64,000 bases of DNA, taken from positions 124,001-188,000 of the forward strand of contig NZ_JAIQXT010000006.1 of the NCBI RefSeq assembly GCF_020177055.1, read 5' to 3'. The notes beneath the pieces were generated by a model. The model was not told where the DNA came from, did not search any database, and saw only the letters and a program-made list of their open reading frames with translations. A program made the translations under genes and the position numbers. Below are positions 8,297-15,984 of the stretch, in pieces; the stretch's first letter is position 1; each line of letters begins with the position of its first letter. Source of the DNA: Sphingomonas sp. R647 (lineage in GTDB: Bacteria > Pseudomonadota > Alphaproteobacteria > Sphingomonadales > Sphingomonadaceae).

Positions 8297-8952
8297 GCAC
8301 TCCCGACCTCTACGCCCACCCCTTTTCCTCCTATTGCTGGAAGGCGCTGATCGCCTTCTACGAGCACGATCTGCCCTTCACGCTGCGCATGGTGTCGCCC
8401 GACGAACCGGAGAACAGCGCGCACTGGGCCGAGCTTTGGCCGTTCAAGCGCTTCCCGCTGCTGGTCGATGGCGATCTGGTGCTGGGCGAATCGAGTATCA
8501 TTGCCGAGCATGTCGATCGCCTGTCGGGCACCCCGCGCCTGATCCCCGCCGATCCGGATGCGGCGTTGCAGGTGCGGATGCTCGACCGCCTGTTCGACCA
8601 GCAGGTGATGGACCCCGCCGCGCGGTTGGTGTTCAACGCGATCCGGCCAGCGGACAAGCGCGACCCGCTGGCAGACGAGCAGGTCGCGGCGCAACTCGCC
8701 ACCAGCTATGCCTGGTTCGACGCGCATCTGGCGGGCCGCACATGGGCGGCGACGGCGGAGTTCACCCTCGCCGATCTCTCCGCCGCGCCCGCGCTGTTCT
8801 ACGCCGACTGGATCATCCCGATCCCCGAAGCGCACGCCAATCTGCGCGCCTATCGCGCCCGGCTGCTCGCCCGCCCCTCGGTTGCGCGCGCGGTCGATGG
8901 CGCACGACCCTATCGACACTTCTTCCCGCTCGACGCACCCGACCGCGACTAA
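8293..8952 (+). CDS. Glutathione S-transferase family protein (second)
   Basis: 219-residue GST. The N-terminal thioredoxin fold has a Ser/Tyr/Cys-rich active-site stretch (HPFSSYCWKAL), the cis-Pro loop FPLLVDGD and the glutathione motif GESSII. The helical domain has FTLADLSAAPALF with the conserved Asp. It differs clearly from the GST at 5953, so it is a separate paralogue rather than a recent copy. Its ATG overlaps the upstream stop codon, giving tight coupling to the double VOC protein. The likely role is glutathione-dependent modification of a compound also handled by the VOC enzymes (inference). Confidence 0.9.
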   Translation: MSTPDLYAHPFSSYCWKALIAFYEHDLPFTLRMVSPDEPENSAHWAELWPFKRFPLLVDGDLVLGESSIIAEHVDRLSGTPRLIPADPDAALQVRMLDRLFDQQVMDPAARLVFNAIRPADKRDPLADEQVAAQLATSYAWFDAHLAGRTWAATAEFTLADLSAAPALFYADWIIPIPEAHANLRAYRARLLARPSVARAVDGARPYRHFFPLDAPDRD

Positions 8953-8964
8953 AGGACCGCAGAC

Positions 8965-9633
8965 ATGCCAAGACGTATCATCGGCGCCGCCTTCCTCAGC
9001 CTCGACGGGGTGATGCAGGCCCCCGGCGGCCCGGAAGAAGACTGGACCGGAGGCTTCGATCAGGGCGGCTGGCTGGCGGCCCTGTTCGACGAGGGAATCG
9101 GCAATCAGGTCGATTCGGTGTTCAAGCCGCCGTTCGATCTACTGCTCGGTCGTCGTACCTATGAGATTTTCGCCGCCCATTGGCCGTTCGCACCCGAGGG
9201 CGACGAGATCGGCGCGCTGTTCCGCACGATCCGCAAATATGTGCTGACCAGCCGCGATGCGCCGCTGGCGTGGGAGGGCAGCGAACGGCTCGCCGACCTC
9301 GATGCGCTCGCCGCGCTCCGCGACAGCGACGGCCCGAATCTGGTGATTCAGGGCAGTTCGACCCTCTATCCGCAACTGCTGGAACGTGGCCTGCTCGATC
9401 GGCTGGTGACGATGACCGCGCCGGTCGTGCTGGGCAAGGGCAAGCGGATGTTCGGCGACGGCACCCCGCCCCGGTCGCTCGAACTGGTCGAGCACCGCCT
9501 CACCCGCAACGGCATCGCGATGGCGACCTATGAAGTGAAGGGCGCGGTCGAACAGGCCGACTTCCAGTTCCCCGAACCCACCGCCGAGGAACTGGCGCGC
9601 CGCGCGCGGATCACTGCGGGCGAGGGCTGGTAA
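8965..9633 (+). CDS. Dihydrofolate reductase-fold (RibD C-terminal-like) protein
   Basis: 222-residue protein of the DHFR/RibD-C superfamily: start IIGAAFLSLDGVMQAPGG, nucleotide-binding patch LLLGRRTYEIF, and a late LVIQGSSTLYPQLL loop. Members reduce pterin-like or unknown substrates with NADPH and are common in stress operons. The gene is 12 bases after the second GST and closes the operon. Its stop is separated by one base from the stop of the convergent J-domain gene, leaving no room for a terminator between them. Confidence 0.88.
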   Translation: MPRRIIGAAFLSLDGVMQAPGGPEEDWTGGFDQGGWLAALFDEGIGNQVDSVFKPPFDLLLGRRTYEIFAAHWPFAPEGDEIGALFRTIRKYVLTSRDAPLAWEGSERLADLDALAALRDSDGPNLVIQGSSTLYPQLLERGLLDRLVTMTAPVVLGKGKRMFGDGTPPRSLELVEHRLTRNGIAMATYEVKGAVEQADFQFPEPTAEELARRARITAGEGW

Positions 9634-9634
9634 A

Positions 9635-10240
9635 TTAGGCGAAGGCCGGCGAGCTTTTCAGCTGCTGATACGCCTCGATCACCTTTTGCAGGGCACCTTC
9701 ATGGCTGCGGTCGCCGCCGTTGCGGTCGGGGTGATATTGGCGGACCAGATCCGAGTAGCGGCGGCGCAGCGCCATGCGGTCGGCATCGAGGTCGAGCGCG
9801 AGCACCTTCATCGCCTCCCGGTCCTTGCCCGATAGCGGCTTGCCGTCCTTGCGCTCGACCGGGCGGGCCGCACGGAAACGTGCGCCGATCGCGTCGAGCG
9901 GATCGGAAAAGTCGGCCCAGCGTGGCGGGCGGTCGGCGCCGCCGGTGGCGGTGAAGGCGCGCGATTCGGCTTCCCATCCGGCATAGGGGCGCTGTGCCGC
10001 GTGGATTTCCTCGGGGCTCATGCCGGAGAAATAATTGTAACCCGAATTGAACGCGCGGACATGCTCGAGGCACAGAAAGCGATAGGCGCCCGGCCCGTCG
10101 CCGCCGCGCGGCCCCGGCGCCACGGGTGCGCGAAACTCGCCCGGTTCGGCGCAGCCCGGTTCGGCGCACAGGCGACCGGGCGCCTCCACGCGACCGTGGA
10201 AGCGGGCTTGGGGACGATCCTTGCGCGGCTCGCGAGACAC
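9635..10240 (-). CDS. J-domain (DnaJ-like) protein
   Basis: 201-residue co-chaperone with the J domain at the C-terminus (residues ~140-200), including the essential HPD in YHPDRNGG. The N-terminal part has a Cys/His-containing segment (CAEPGCAEPGEF ... FLCLEHVRAFN) typical of the alphaproteobacterial J-domain family next to bolA and cobS. It probably stimulates DnaK ATPase. Start is GTG at 10240 with GGAG 6 bases upstream. It is divergent from bolA with 36 bases between the starts, so the two promoters must overlap. Confidence 0.9.
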   Translation of the reverse strand: MSREPRKDRPQARFHGRVEAPGRLCAEPGCAEPGEFRAPVAPGPRGGDGPGAYRFLCLEHVRAFNSGYNYFSGMSPEEIHAAQRPYAGWEAESRAFTATGGADRPPRWADFSDPLDAIGARFRAARPVERKDGKPLSGKDREAMKVLALDLDADRMALRRRYSDLVRQYHPDRNGGDRSHEGALQKVIEAYQQLKSSPAFA

Positions 10241-10276
10241 TTAAACTCCGGGGCAAAAGCGGCCTATATAGGAGCG

Positions 10277-10564
10277 ATGACCGACACTGCTACCGGCCCC
10301 GTTGCCACCGAAATCGCCGCCCGCCTGACCGGCGCGCTCGCCCCCTCAAAGCTGGAGGTGATCAACGACAGCGCGAAACATCGCGGCCATAGCGGCGATG
10401 ATGGCAGTGGCGAATCGCACTTCACCGTGGTGATCGAAAGCGCGGCCTTCACGGGCAAGTCGCGGCTCGACCGCCAGCGGCTGGTCAATCGCGCGCTCGG
10501 CGACCTGATGATCGAACGCGTCCACGCGATGGCGATCCGCGCGAGCGCGCCGGGGGAGGCGTGA
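10277..10564 (+). CDS. bolA: BolA-family protein
   Basis: 95-residue BolA-like protein. The class II KH-like fold signature is visible: LEVINDSAKHRGH, ESHFTVVIESAAFTGKSRLD and the helix QRLVNRALGDLM. BolA proteins pair with monothiol glutaredoxins to handle [2Fe-2S] clusters; the conserved His in SHF is the usual cluster ligand. The ATG at 10277 has GGAG just upstream. It overlaps the Nudix gene by 4 bases (GTGA), indicating coupled translation. Confidence 0.93.
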   Translation: MTDTATGPVATEIAARLTGALAPSKLEVINDSAKHRGHSGDDGSGESHFTVVIESAAFTGKSRLDRQRLVNRALGDLMIERVHAMAIRASAPGEA

Positions 10565-11004
10565 TCCCGCGGCGGCCCCGCCCGGCCGCGCGCATCCTGT
10601 TGACCGATCGCGCGGACCGCGTGCTGCTGTTCCGCTTCACGCCCGACGATCGCCCACCCTTCTGGTGCACGCCCGGCGGCGCGCTCGACCCCGGCGAAAG
10701 CTATGCTGAGGCAGCCCGGCGCGAGCTGCGCGAGGAAACCGGCCTCGACCTCGATTGCGGGCCGGAGGTCGCGCGGCGCGAGGTTGAGTTCATCACGATC
10801 GAGGGTGATCCGGTCAGCGCCGACGAACGCTATTTTGCCGTCGTCACCGACGTCACGCAAATCGATTGCGCCGCCCACACCGCGCTCGAACAACGCGTGA
10901 TGTGCGAATGGCGCTGGTTCACGCGCGACGAACTCGCCGACCATGACGAACCCTATTTTCCCGAAGATCTGGGCGCGATGCTGGCGCTGCTGGAGACACG
11001 CTGA
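10561..11004 (+). CDS. Nudix hydrolase
   Basis: 147-residue Nudix protein with a complete box, GALDPGE-x7-RELREETGL, around residues 41-63, so Mg-dependent diphosphate hydrolysis is expected. The substrate (nucleoside triphosphate, ADP-ribose or dinucleotide) cannot be read from sequence. The GTG start lies within the bolA stop region and the gene ends 1 base into the pirin start, so bolA-nudix-pirin form one transcription unit. A housecleaning role is a reasonable guess. Confidence 0.92.
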   Translation: MIPRRPRPAARILLTDRADRVLLFRFTPDDRPPFWCTPGGALDPGESYAEAARRELREETGLDLDCGPEVARREVEFITIEGDPVSADERYFAVVTDVTQIDCAAHTALEQRVMCEWRWFTRDELADHDEPYFPEDLGAMLALLETR

Positions 11005-11903
11005 TGACCGACGACCTGTTCATCCACACCATCCACCCGACCACGCACGACCTGGGCGGGTTCAAGGTGCATCGCACCCTGCCCTCGCGCCCGCGCACGA
11101 TGGTCGGGCCGTTCATCTTCTTCGACCAGATGGGGCCGGCGCATCTGGAGGTTGGGACGGGCATCGACGTGCGCCCGCATCCGCACATCAACCTCGCCAC
11201 CGTCACCTATCTCTTCGCCGGCGCGATCGACCATCGCGACAGCCTCGGCACGTTCGCGACGATCGAGCCGGGGGCGGTCAATCTGATGACCGCGGGCAAT
11301 GGCATCGTCCATTCCGAACGCTCCCCCGCCGGCGAGCGCGCGGCGGGTCCGGAGCTGTCGGGCATCCAGACCTGGCTCGCGCTGCCTGAGCGGTTCGAGG
11401 AGATGGACCCGGCGTTCGAGCATGTCGCCAAGGCCGATCTGCCCATGATCGAGGACGGCGGGGTGAAGGCGCGGATCATCATGGGGTCGCTATGGGGGCA
11501 GCGCGCGCCGACCACGACCTATGCCGGGACGATCTACGCCGACATCCTGCTCGACCAAGGGGCGTGCGTGCCGATCGACGCGGCGGCGGAGGAGCGCGCG
11601 GTCTATCTGGCGATGGGACAGGCGCGGCTGGATGGCGTCGAGCTGGAACCGCAGACGCTGTACGTGCTGCGCCCCGGCATCGCGGCACGACTGAGTTCGA
11701 TCGAGGGTGCCCGGGTGATGCTGTGCGGGGGCGATGCCTTTACCACCCCGCGCCATGTGTGGTGGAACTTCGTCTCGTCCGACCGCGACCGGATCAATCA
11801 GGCCAAGGAAGACTGGAAGGCCGGGCTGTTTCCCACGGTGCCGGGCGACGACAAGGAATTCATCCCGATCCCGGAGGTGCCAAAGACGGTCAGCTACCCC
11901 TGA
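11004..11903 (+). CDS. Pirin-family bicupin protein
   Basis: 299 residues, the normal pirin length. The N-terminal cupin carries the metal-binding pattern RPHPHINLATVTYLF followed by IDHRDSLG and GIVHSE, giving the usual three His plus one Glu. The family includes quercetinases (YhhW) and redox regulators; which applies here is not visible. The ATG overlaps the Nudix stop codon. A palindromic intergenic repeat follows 20 bases after the stop. Confidence 0.92.
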   Translation: MTDDLFIHTIHPTTHDLGGFKVHRTLPSRPRTMVGPFIFFDQMGPAHLEVGTGIDVRPHPHINLATVTYLFAGAIDHRDSLGTFATIEPGAVNLMTAGNGIVHSERSPAGERAAGPELSGIQTWLALPERFEEMDPAFEHVAKADLPMIEDGGVKARIIMGSLWGQRAPTTTYAGTIYADILLDQGACVPIDAAAEERAVYLAMGQARLDGVELEPQTLYVLRPGIAARLSSIEGARVMLCGGDAFTTPRHVWWNFVSSDRDRINQAKEDWKAGLFPTVPGDDKEFIPIPEVPKTVSYP

Positions 11904-11923
11904 TCGCACATCTTTCTGCCGTC

Positions 11924-12018
11924 ATGCTGACCCCGGATCAAGTCCGGGGTCAGCATCCACCCCGCCACCAGAAGCTCAGTCGCCTGTGGAGCGGTGGATC
12001 CTGAACCAAGTTCAGGAT
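11924..12018. repeat. Composite palindromic intergenic repeat
   Basis: Two perfect hairpins in a row. The first has 14-bp arms at 11924-11937 and 11943-11956 (ATGCTGACCCCGGA, loop TCAAG). The second has 9-bp arms at 11998-12006 and 12010-12018 (ATCCTGAAC, loop CAA). Elements of this look recur between genes in sphingomonads. It lies between the pirin and hydrolase genes and may act as a transcription attenuator, though no T-run follows. Confidence 0.8.
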
Positions 12019-12099
12019 GACGAGTGGGGAAAAGGACTTGAACGTCCCAGTCGACGATGAAACAAACCGCACATTCGAAAAACAGCGGGAGAGGCGTCG

Positions 12100-12987
12100 A
12101 TGTCGGCATTTGAACTTCAGCGAATCGCCCTGTCCACCGGGGTCGAACTCGACGTCGCGACCGCCGGCGACCCCGCCGCGCCCGCAATCATCCTCCTCCA
12201 CGGCTTTCCCGAATCGCACCGCACCTGGCGGCACCAGATCCCGGAACTCGCCAAGACCCACTTCGTCATCGCTCCCGACCAGCGCGGCTTTGCGCGGTCG
12301 TCCAAGCCCGAGGGGGTCGAGAATTACACCCCGGACAAGCCGGTCGGCGACCTGCTCGCGCTCGCCACGCATTTCGGGAAGGACCGTTTTGTGCTCGTCG
12401 GCCATGACTGGGGCGGGGCGATTGCGTGGATGGCGGCGCTGCAGCATCCCGACCGGGTCGAGCGGCTGGTGATCGTCAACGCCCCCCACCCCTTCATCTT
12501 CCAAAAGTCGCTCTATGATGACATCGAGCAGCGCGCGGCGAGCCAGTATATCCGCGCGTTCCGCAACCCCGCGCTGGACGAACAGGTCGCGGCGATGGGC
12601 CTGGGGCGATTCTTCGACACCAGCTTTGCCAAGCATGTCGATCCGGCGCTGGTCGCGTCCGAACGCGCCGCCTACCTCGACGAATGGGGCCAGCCGGGCG
12701 CGATCACCGCGATGCTCAACTGGTACCGCGCCAGCGCAATCGTGGTGCCGGCGATGGACGAGACGCCCGCGCGGCCCGCGTTCCTCGACGCCCCCTTCCC
12801 GCCGCTGCGCATGCCGGTGCTGGTGATCTGGGGGATGCGCGACACCGCGCTGCTGCCGGTCCAGCTTGAAGGGCTCGACGCGCTGATCCCCGATTTGTCG
12901 ATCGTGCAGGTCGATGCCGGGCATTTCGTGCCGTGGGAGAAGCCGAAGCCGGTCACCGACGCGATTCGGGAGTGGCTGGCCGCCTAG
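12100..12987 (+). CDS. Alpha/beta hydrolase, epoxide-hydrolase-like
   Basis: 295-residue alpha/beta hydrolase of the epoxide hydrolase/haloalkane dehalogenase branch. Visible features: oxyanion motif HGFPES (~34-39), nucleophile elbow GHDWGG with Asp (~103) rather than Ser, a late acid in WGMRDTAL, and the catalytic His in DAGHFVPWE. The Asp nucleophile favours ester-intermediate hydrolysis of epoxides or C-halogen bonds. Cap Tyr residues for epoxides would be expected near ENYTPD and LNWYRAS. It stands alone and its last codon overlaps the convergent metallopeptidase gene by 4 bases. Confidence 0.9.
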   Translation: MSAFELQRIALSTGVELDVATAGDPAAPAIILLHGFPESHRTWRHQIPELAKTHFVIAPDQRGFARSSKPEGVENYTPDKPVGDLLALATHFGKDRFVLVGHDWGGAIAWMAALQHPDRVERLVIVNAPHPFIFQKSLYDDIEQRAASQYIRAFRNPALDEQVAAMGLGRFFDTSFAKHVDPALVASERAAYLDEWGQPGAITAMLNWYRASAIVVPAMDETPARPAFLDAPFPPLRMPVLVIWGMRDTALLPVQLEGLDALIPDLSIVQVDAGHFVPWEKPKPVTDAIREWLAA

Positions 12988-13997
12988 TCGCTCGGGACGA
13001 GCGGTCGCCAATCACCGGTCAGCGGCGAATCGCGCTCCGCCACGAATGGTGCCCCCGGCCCTTGCGCGGCGATTCGCGCTTCCTCGGCCAGCGCTACCTT
13101 CAGCCGGTCCTTCCAATGCGGGTGCGAGCGGAGCTGGAACGCGCCCGACCGCGCTTTGGCCACCGGATGCTGACGGAACCGGCTGGCGAGATCGGCCGGA
13201 TAGCCGGCGCGGGCGAGCAAATGGACGGCGAGAATGTCTGCCTGCAACTCGGCCTGACGGAAAAAATCGGCGTTGCGGCCAAAGCCCGACAGGACGCCGA
13301 ACTCCGCCCCCACCGCCTTCAACCGCTCGCGGTGACGCAGGATATTGTGCGCCAGCTCATGCGCGATCACCACCGCCACCAGATCGGCGTCGAATCGATC
13401 ATAATAGCCCGAGCTGATCCGCACCATCTCGCCATTGGCACTGGCCTCGAGCGCGGCCGTGATCGCCAGTTCGTACCGCGTCCGGCACGCCGGAACGGGC
13501 CGAATCGTCAGCGTCAGCCGCGCGCCGTTGCGCAGCAGCTCGACCCGAATCGGTGCAGCGGGCGGCAGCGCCGCGACGGCAGTCCAGAAGGCGACGAGCC
13601 GGTCGGTCGAGGGCGCGCCCTCACCCTGAGGCGCGACTGCGACCGTCCCAAACTTCACGAGTGTGTCATCGGGCAGCACCCCCGCCTGCTCCGCCGGGCT
13701 CCCGGCCACCACCCCCTCGACCGCGACCGCCCCGGCAAAGCCGAAATGCGCCGCCACCGCCGGGCGCAGGCGCGGGGCATATTGGTCGAGCGTATGGATC
13801 TGGATGCCATGCCCGGCTTCCTGCTGGTCGCACAGCGCCGCATTGGCGGTGCTGAGGCGAAATCCGGCGCTGGCGAGGCGCATGTCGGCGGCGCGAAACC
13901 CCTCGAACAACGCGGCATCGCCAGCGCTTTGCGCGGACGCCAGCGGTGCCAGTGCGGTCATCAGGAAGAATAGGAACAGGCGGAATACACAACGCAT
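12984..13997 (-). CDS. Exported M48-type metallopeptidase with PDZ-like segment
   Basis: 337 residues from the ATG at 13997, which opens a clean signal peptide (MRCVFRLFLFFLMTALAPLASA); a longer reading from 14051 lacks one. Residues ~75-165 contain a PDZ-like stretch (VEGVVAGSPAEQAGVLPDD). The zinc site HELAHNILRH follows at ~225, and the third ligand is probably in the downstream Glu of RQAELQADILA. PDZ before the M48 core differs from the BepA (M48 plus TPR) layout. It probably acts in periplasmic quality control. It is convergent with the hydrolase gene. Confidence 0.87.
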   Translation of the reverse strand: MRCVFRLFLFFLMTALAPLASAQSAGDAALFEGFRAADMRLASAGFRLSTANAALCDQQEAGHGIQIHTLDQYAPRLRPAVAAHFGFAGAVAVEGVVAGSPAEQAGVLPDDTLVKFGTVAVAPQGEGAPSTDRLVAFWTAVAALPPAAPIRVELLRNGARLTLTIRPVPACRTRYELAITAALEASANGEMVRISSGYYDRFDADLVAVVIAHELAHNILRHRERLKAVGAEFGVLSGFGRNADFFRQAELQADILAVHLLARAGYPADLASRFRQHPVAKARSGAFQLRSHPHWKDRLKVALAEEARIAAQGPGAPFVAERDSPLTGDWRPLVPSD

Positions 13998-14414
13998 GGC
14001 GCGGCTTATGCCCGATCGCGGATTGCGGCAAAAGCAGCGCGCTGGCCCCATGCGCCTCGCCTGGAACCCCGCGCGATTCGCCGCTGTCCCGATTCGGAAT
14101 GCCGCACTGCACGAAAAACCGTTGCCCCGTCGCCACTATCGCGCCTGAATCTGCGCCGTGCGCGACCGAACGAGTTGACTGCGATGCCACAAAAACTTAA
14201 CTGTTGTGGTGCAAAGGCCGTCGTGGCTGTTGCTTGGTTGCCGACTTGGCGCGCGTGAAATCGCTCGACGGATAGGGAACTGGACAATGACTATGGCGTT
14301 CTAGCCTCGACCGGGGGTTACTCAAATTAGGTGCTTTAACCTGTTGAGCTAATTCCGCGGCTGTGGCATAGGCACGCGCTACAACACTGCGTGAAAGATA
14401 AGAGGGAGCAATTT
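13998..14414. other. Non-coding gap with possible promoter and long leader
   Basis: About 417 bases without a convincing gene. A sigma-70-like pair, TTGACT (14175-14180), 17 bases, TAACTG (14198-14203), is overlapped by a short dyad CCACAA/TTGTGG (14187-14192 and 14204-14209). A weaker pair, TTGAGC (14344-14349) and CATAGG (14367-14372), lies closer to the small membrane protein gene at 14415. If the first is used, the mRNA would have a leader of about 200 bases. Function is not established. Confidence 0.35.
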
Positions 14415-14651
14415 ATGCGGTTGGCGAAGTTGATGATGGCCGTTGCGGCCTGTTCGCTTGCAACGACCCCGGCGCTGGCCGCGCCCCAGGCGTCGGTTTC
14501 GAGTGCTGAGGCTGCACGCGTTGCGACCCCGGCTGGTGAGTCGAACCTTCAGGACGGTGGTTTCCCCTTCCTGATCGTGTTCGTGGTGGTTGCAGTTGGC
14601 CTCGGCATCTATGCCGCGACCAGCGCTGACGACGAGCCCACCAGCCCGTAA
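14415..14651 (+). CDS. Small exported membrane protein of unknown function
   Basis: 78-residue protein. The start ATG at 14415 has GGGAG 7 bases upstream. A signal peptide is clear (MRLAKLMMAVAACSLATTPALA, cut after ALA-A). A short polar linker and one hydrophobic segment (FPFLIVFVVVAVGLGIYAAT) follow, ending in an acidic tail DDEPTSP. The mature form would be ~55 residues with a single C-terminal membrane span. It has its own strong terminator, so it is a separate unit just before the polysaccharide locus. I do not recognise a family and see no PEP-CTERM tag. Confidence 0.75.
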   Translation: MRLAKLMMAVAACSLATTPALAAPQASVSSAEAARVATPAGESNLQDGGFPFLIVFVVVAVGLGIYAATSADDEPTSP

Positions 14652-14674
14652 GTCAGGTTGCAAAACGAGTTTTG

Positions 14675-14704
14675 AAATGGCGGCTTTCGGGCCGCCATTT
14701 TTTT
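14675..14704 (+). terminator. Rho-independent terminator after the small membrane protein
   Basis: Perfect 10-bp stem (AAATGGCGGC 14675-14684, GCCGCCATTT 14691-14700), loop TTTCGG, followed by a T-run. It lies 24 bases after the stop codon at 14651. Confidence 0.92.
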
Positions 14705-15016
14705 GCGTGCTGCCCGGGCGAATCGGGCCGCGCCAGCATGCCACTTCTTCCGATCAAGCGAATCGAATCGCGGTGGTGCCGCACGGGGCTTTCCTACAAG
14801 TGCCGCGTGAGCGCATAGACTGGTCGATGCACCAGCGAATCGCCTCATCGCCCGGCGCAGCCGACGCCGAAACGGGGCGCGAATCAGGCTCGGCTCACCT
14901 TACGCCTCCAGATATGGCCATAGGTGTAAGCTCCGTCAGGCGGCAAAGCTGACAGGATCGCGCGCGTTGCCCATCACTTCGTCAGGTTCGAGCGCCGCGG
15001 CAGCCTCGCCAACGCT
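14705..15016. other. Non-coding gap between convergent genes, with one dyad
   Basis: About 310 bases after the terminator and before the galU stop. No gene is convincing on either strand. The one structured element is an 8-of-9 inverted repeat, CTTACGCCT (14899-14907) and AGGTGTAAG (14922-14930), around a 14-base spacer. Since both flanking genes point inward, this dyad is not at an ordinary promoter for either of them. Confidence 0.4.
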
Positions 15017-15886
15017 TCAGCGAATCAGGCCGCGCGCAAATTCCAGAACCGCCGGGCCAATGTCATCACGCGCCAGCGCAAGTGCCAGATTGGCCTGCGC
15101 ATAGCCCGCCTTGTCGCCGCAGTCGTAGCGCGTCCCCTGGAACGTCACGCCATGGAACGGCTGGTCGCCGATCATCCGCGCCATCGCGTCGGTCAGCTGG
15201 ATCTCGCCACCCGCACCCGCTTCCTGCGTCTCCAGCACGCGCATCACTTCGGGTTGAAGGATGTAGCGGCCGATCACCGCCAGATTCGACGGCGCGGTCC
15301 CGGGCTTGGGCTTTTCGACCAGCCCGTGCACCTGCGTCAGCGTGCCGTCGCGCGTCCCCGGCGTGATCACGCCATATTTGTCGGTCTGCGATCCGGGCAC
15401 TTCCTGCGCACAGATCAGATTGCCGCCGACCTTGTTGTACGCATCAACCATCTGCTTGAGGCAGCCCGGCTGCCCGACCATAAAGTCATCGGCGAGCAGC
15501 ACCGCGAACGGCTCGTCCCCGACGATATCGCGCGCGCACCACACGGCGTGGCCAAGGCCCATCGGCTCCTGCTGGCGGACATAGGCGATCGATCCGGGCT
15601 TCAGCCGCGTATCCTCGAGAATCTCGAGCGACTTGCCGCGCGCCGACATCGTCGCTTCCAGCTCATAGGCGATGTCGAAATGGTCCTCGATCGCGGTCTT
15701 GCCGCGGCCGGTGACGAAGATCATCTGCTCGATCCCCGCCTCGATCGCCTCGTCCACGGCATACTGGATCAGCGGACGATCCACCACCGGCAGCATCTCC
15801 TTGGGCATCGCCTTGGTCGCGGGCAGGAACCGCGTACCGAGCCCGCCAACGGGAAATACGGCCTTGCGCAGCTTCTTGATCGTCAT
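15017..15886 (-). CDS. galU: UTP-glucose-1-phosphate uridylyltransferase
   Basis: 289-residue GalU, which makes UDP-glucose from UTP and Glc-1-P and so supplies the polysaccharide locus. Seen: the nucleotide loop GLGTRFLPATKAMPKEMLP near the N-terminus, GIEQMIFVTGRGK, the metal-binding region LLADDFM and VEKPKPG. The ATG at 15886 is preferred over 15970 because AGGAG precedes it and the core motif then starts at the usual place. It is divergent from the UDP-glucuronate epimerase gene with a 98-base shared promoter region. Confidence 0.95.
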   Translation of the reverse strand: MTIKKLRKAVFPVGGLGTRFLPATKAMPKEMLPVVDRPLIQYAVDEAIEAGIEQMIFVTGRGKTAIEDHFDIAYELEATMSARGKSLEILEDTRLKPGSIAYVRQQEPMGLGHAVWCARDIVGDEPFAVLLADDFMVGQPGCLKQMVDAYNKVGGNLICAQEVPGSQTDKYGVITPGTRDGTLTQVHGLVEKPKPGTAPSNLAVIGRYILQPEVMRVLETQEAGAGGEIQLTDAMARMIGDQPFHGVTFQGTRYDCGDKAGYAQANLALALARDDIGPAVLEFARGLIR

Positions 15887-15984
15887 TCTCAAATCTCCTG
15901 ACGCAGCGAATAGCCTATCAGGGCCGTAGAACAAGGCCGGGCTTTGGGTTAGGCGCGCGGCAAACCGCAAGGGAATGGATACCG

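Noticed and set aside
14590..14952. Plus-strand frame running through the terminator region
   Set aside because: It overlaps the small membrane protein and the rho-independent terminator, and has no start site or motif.
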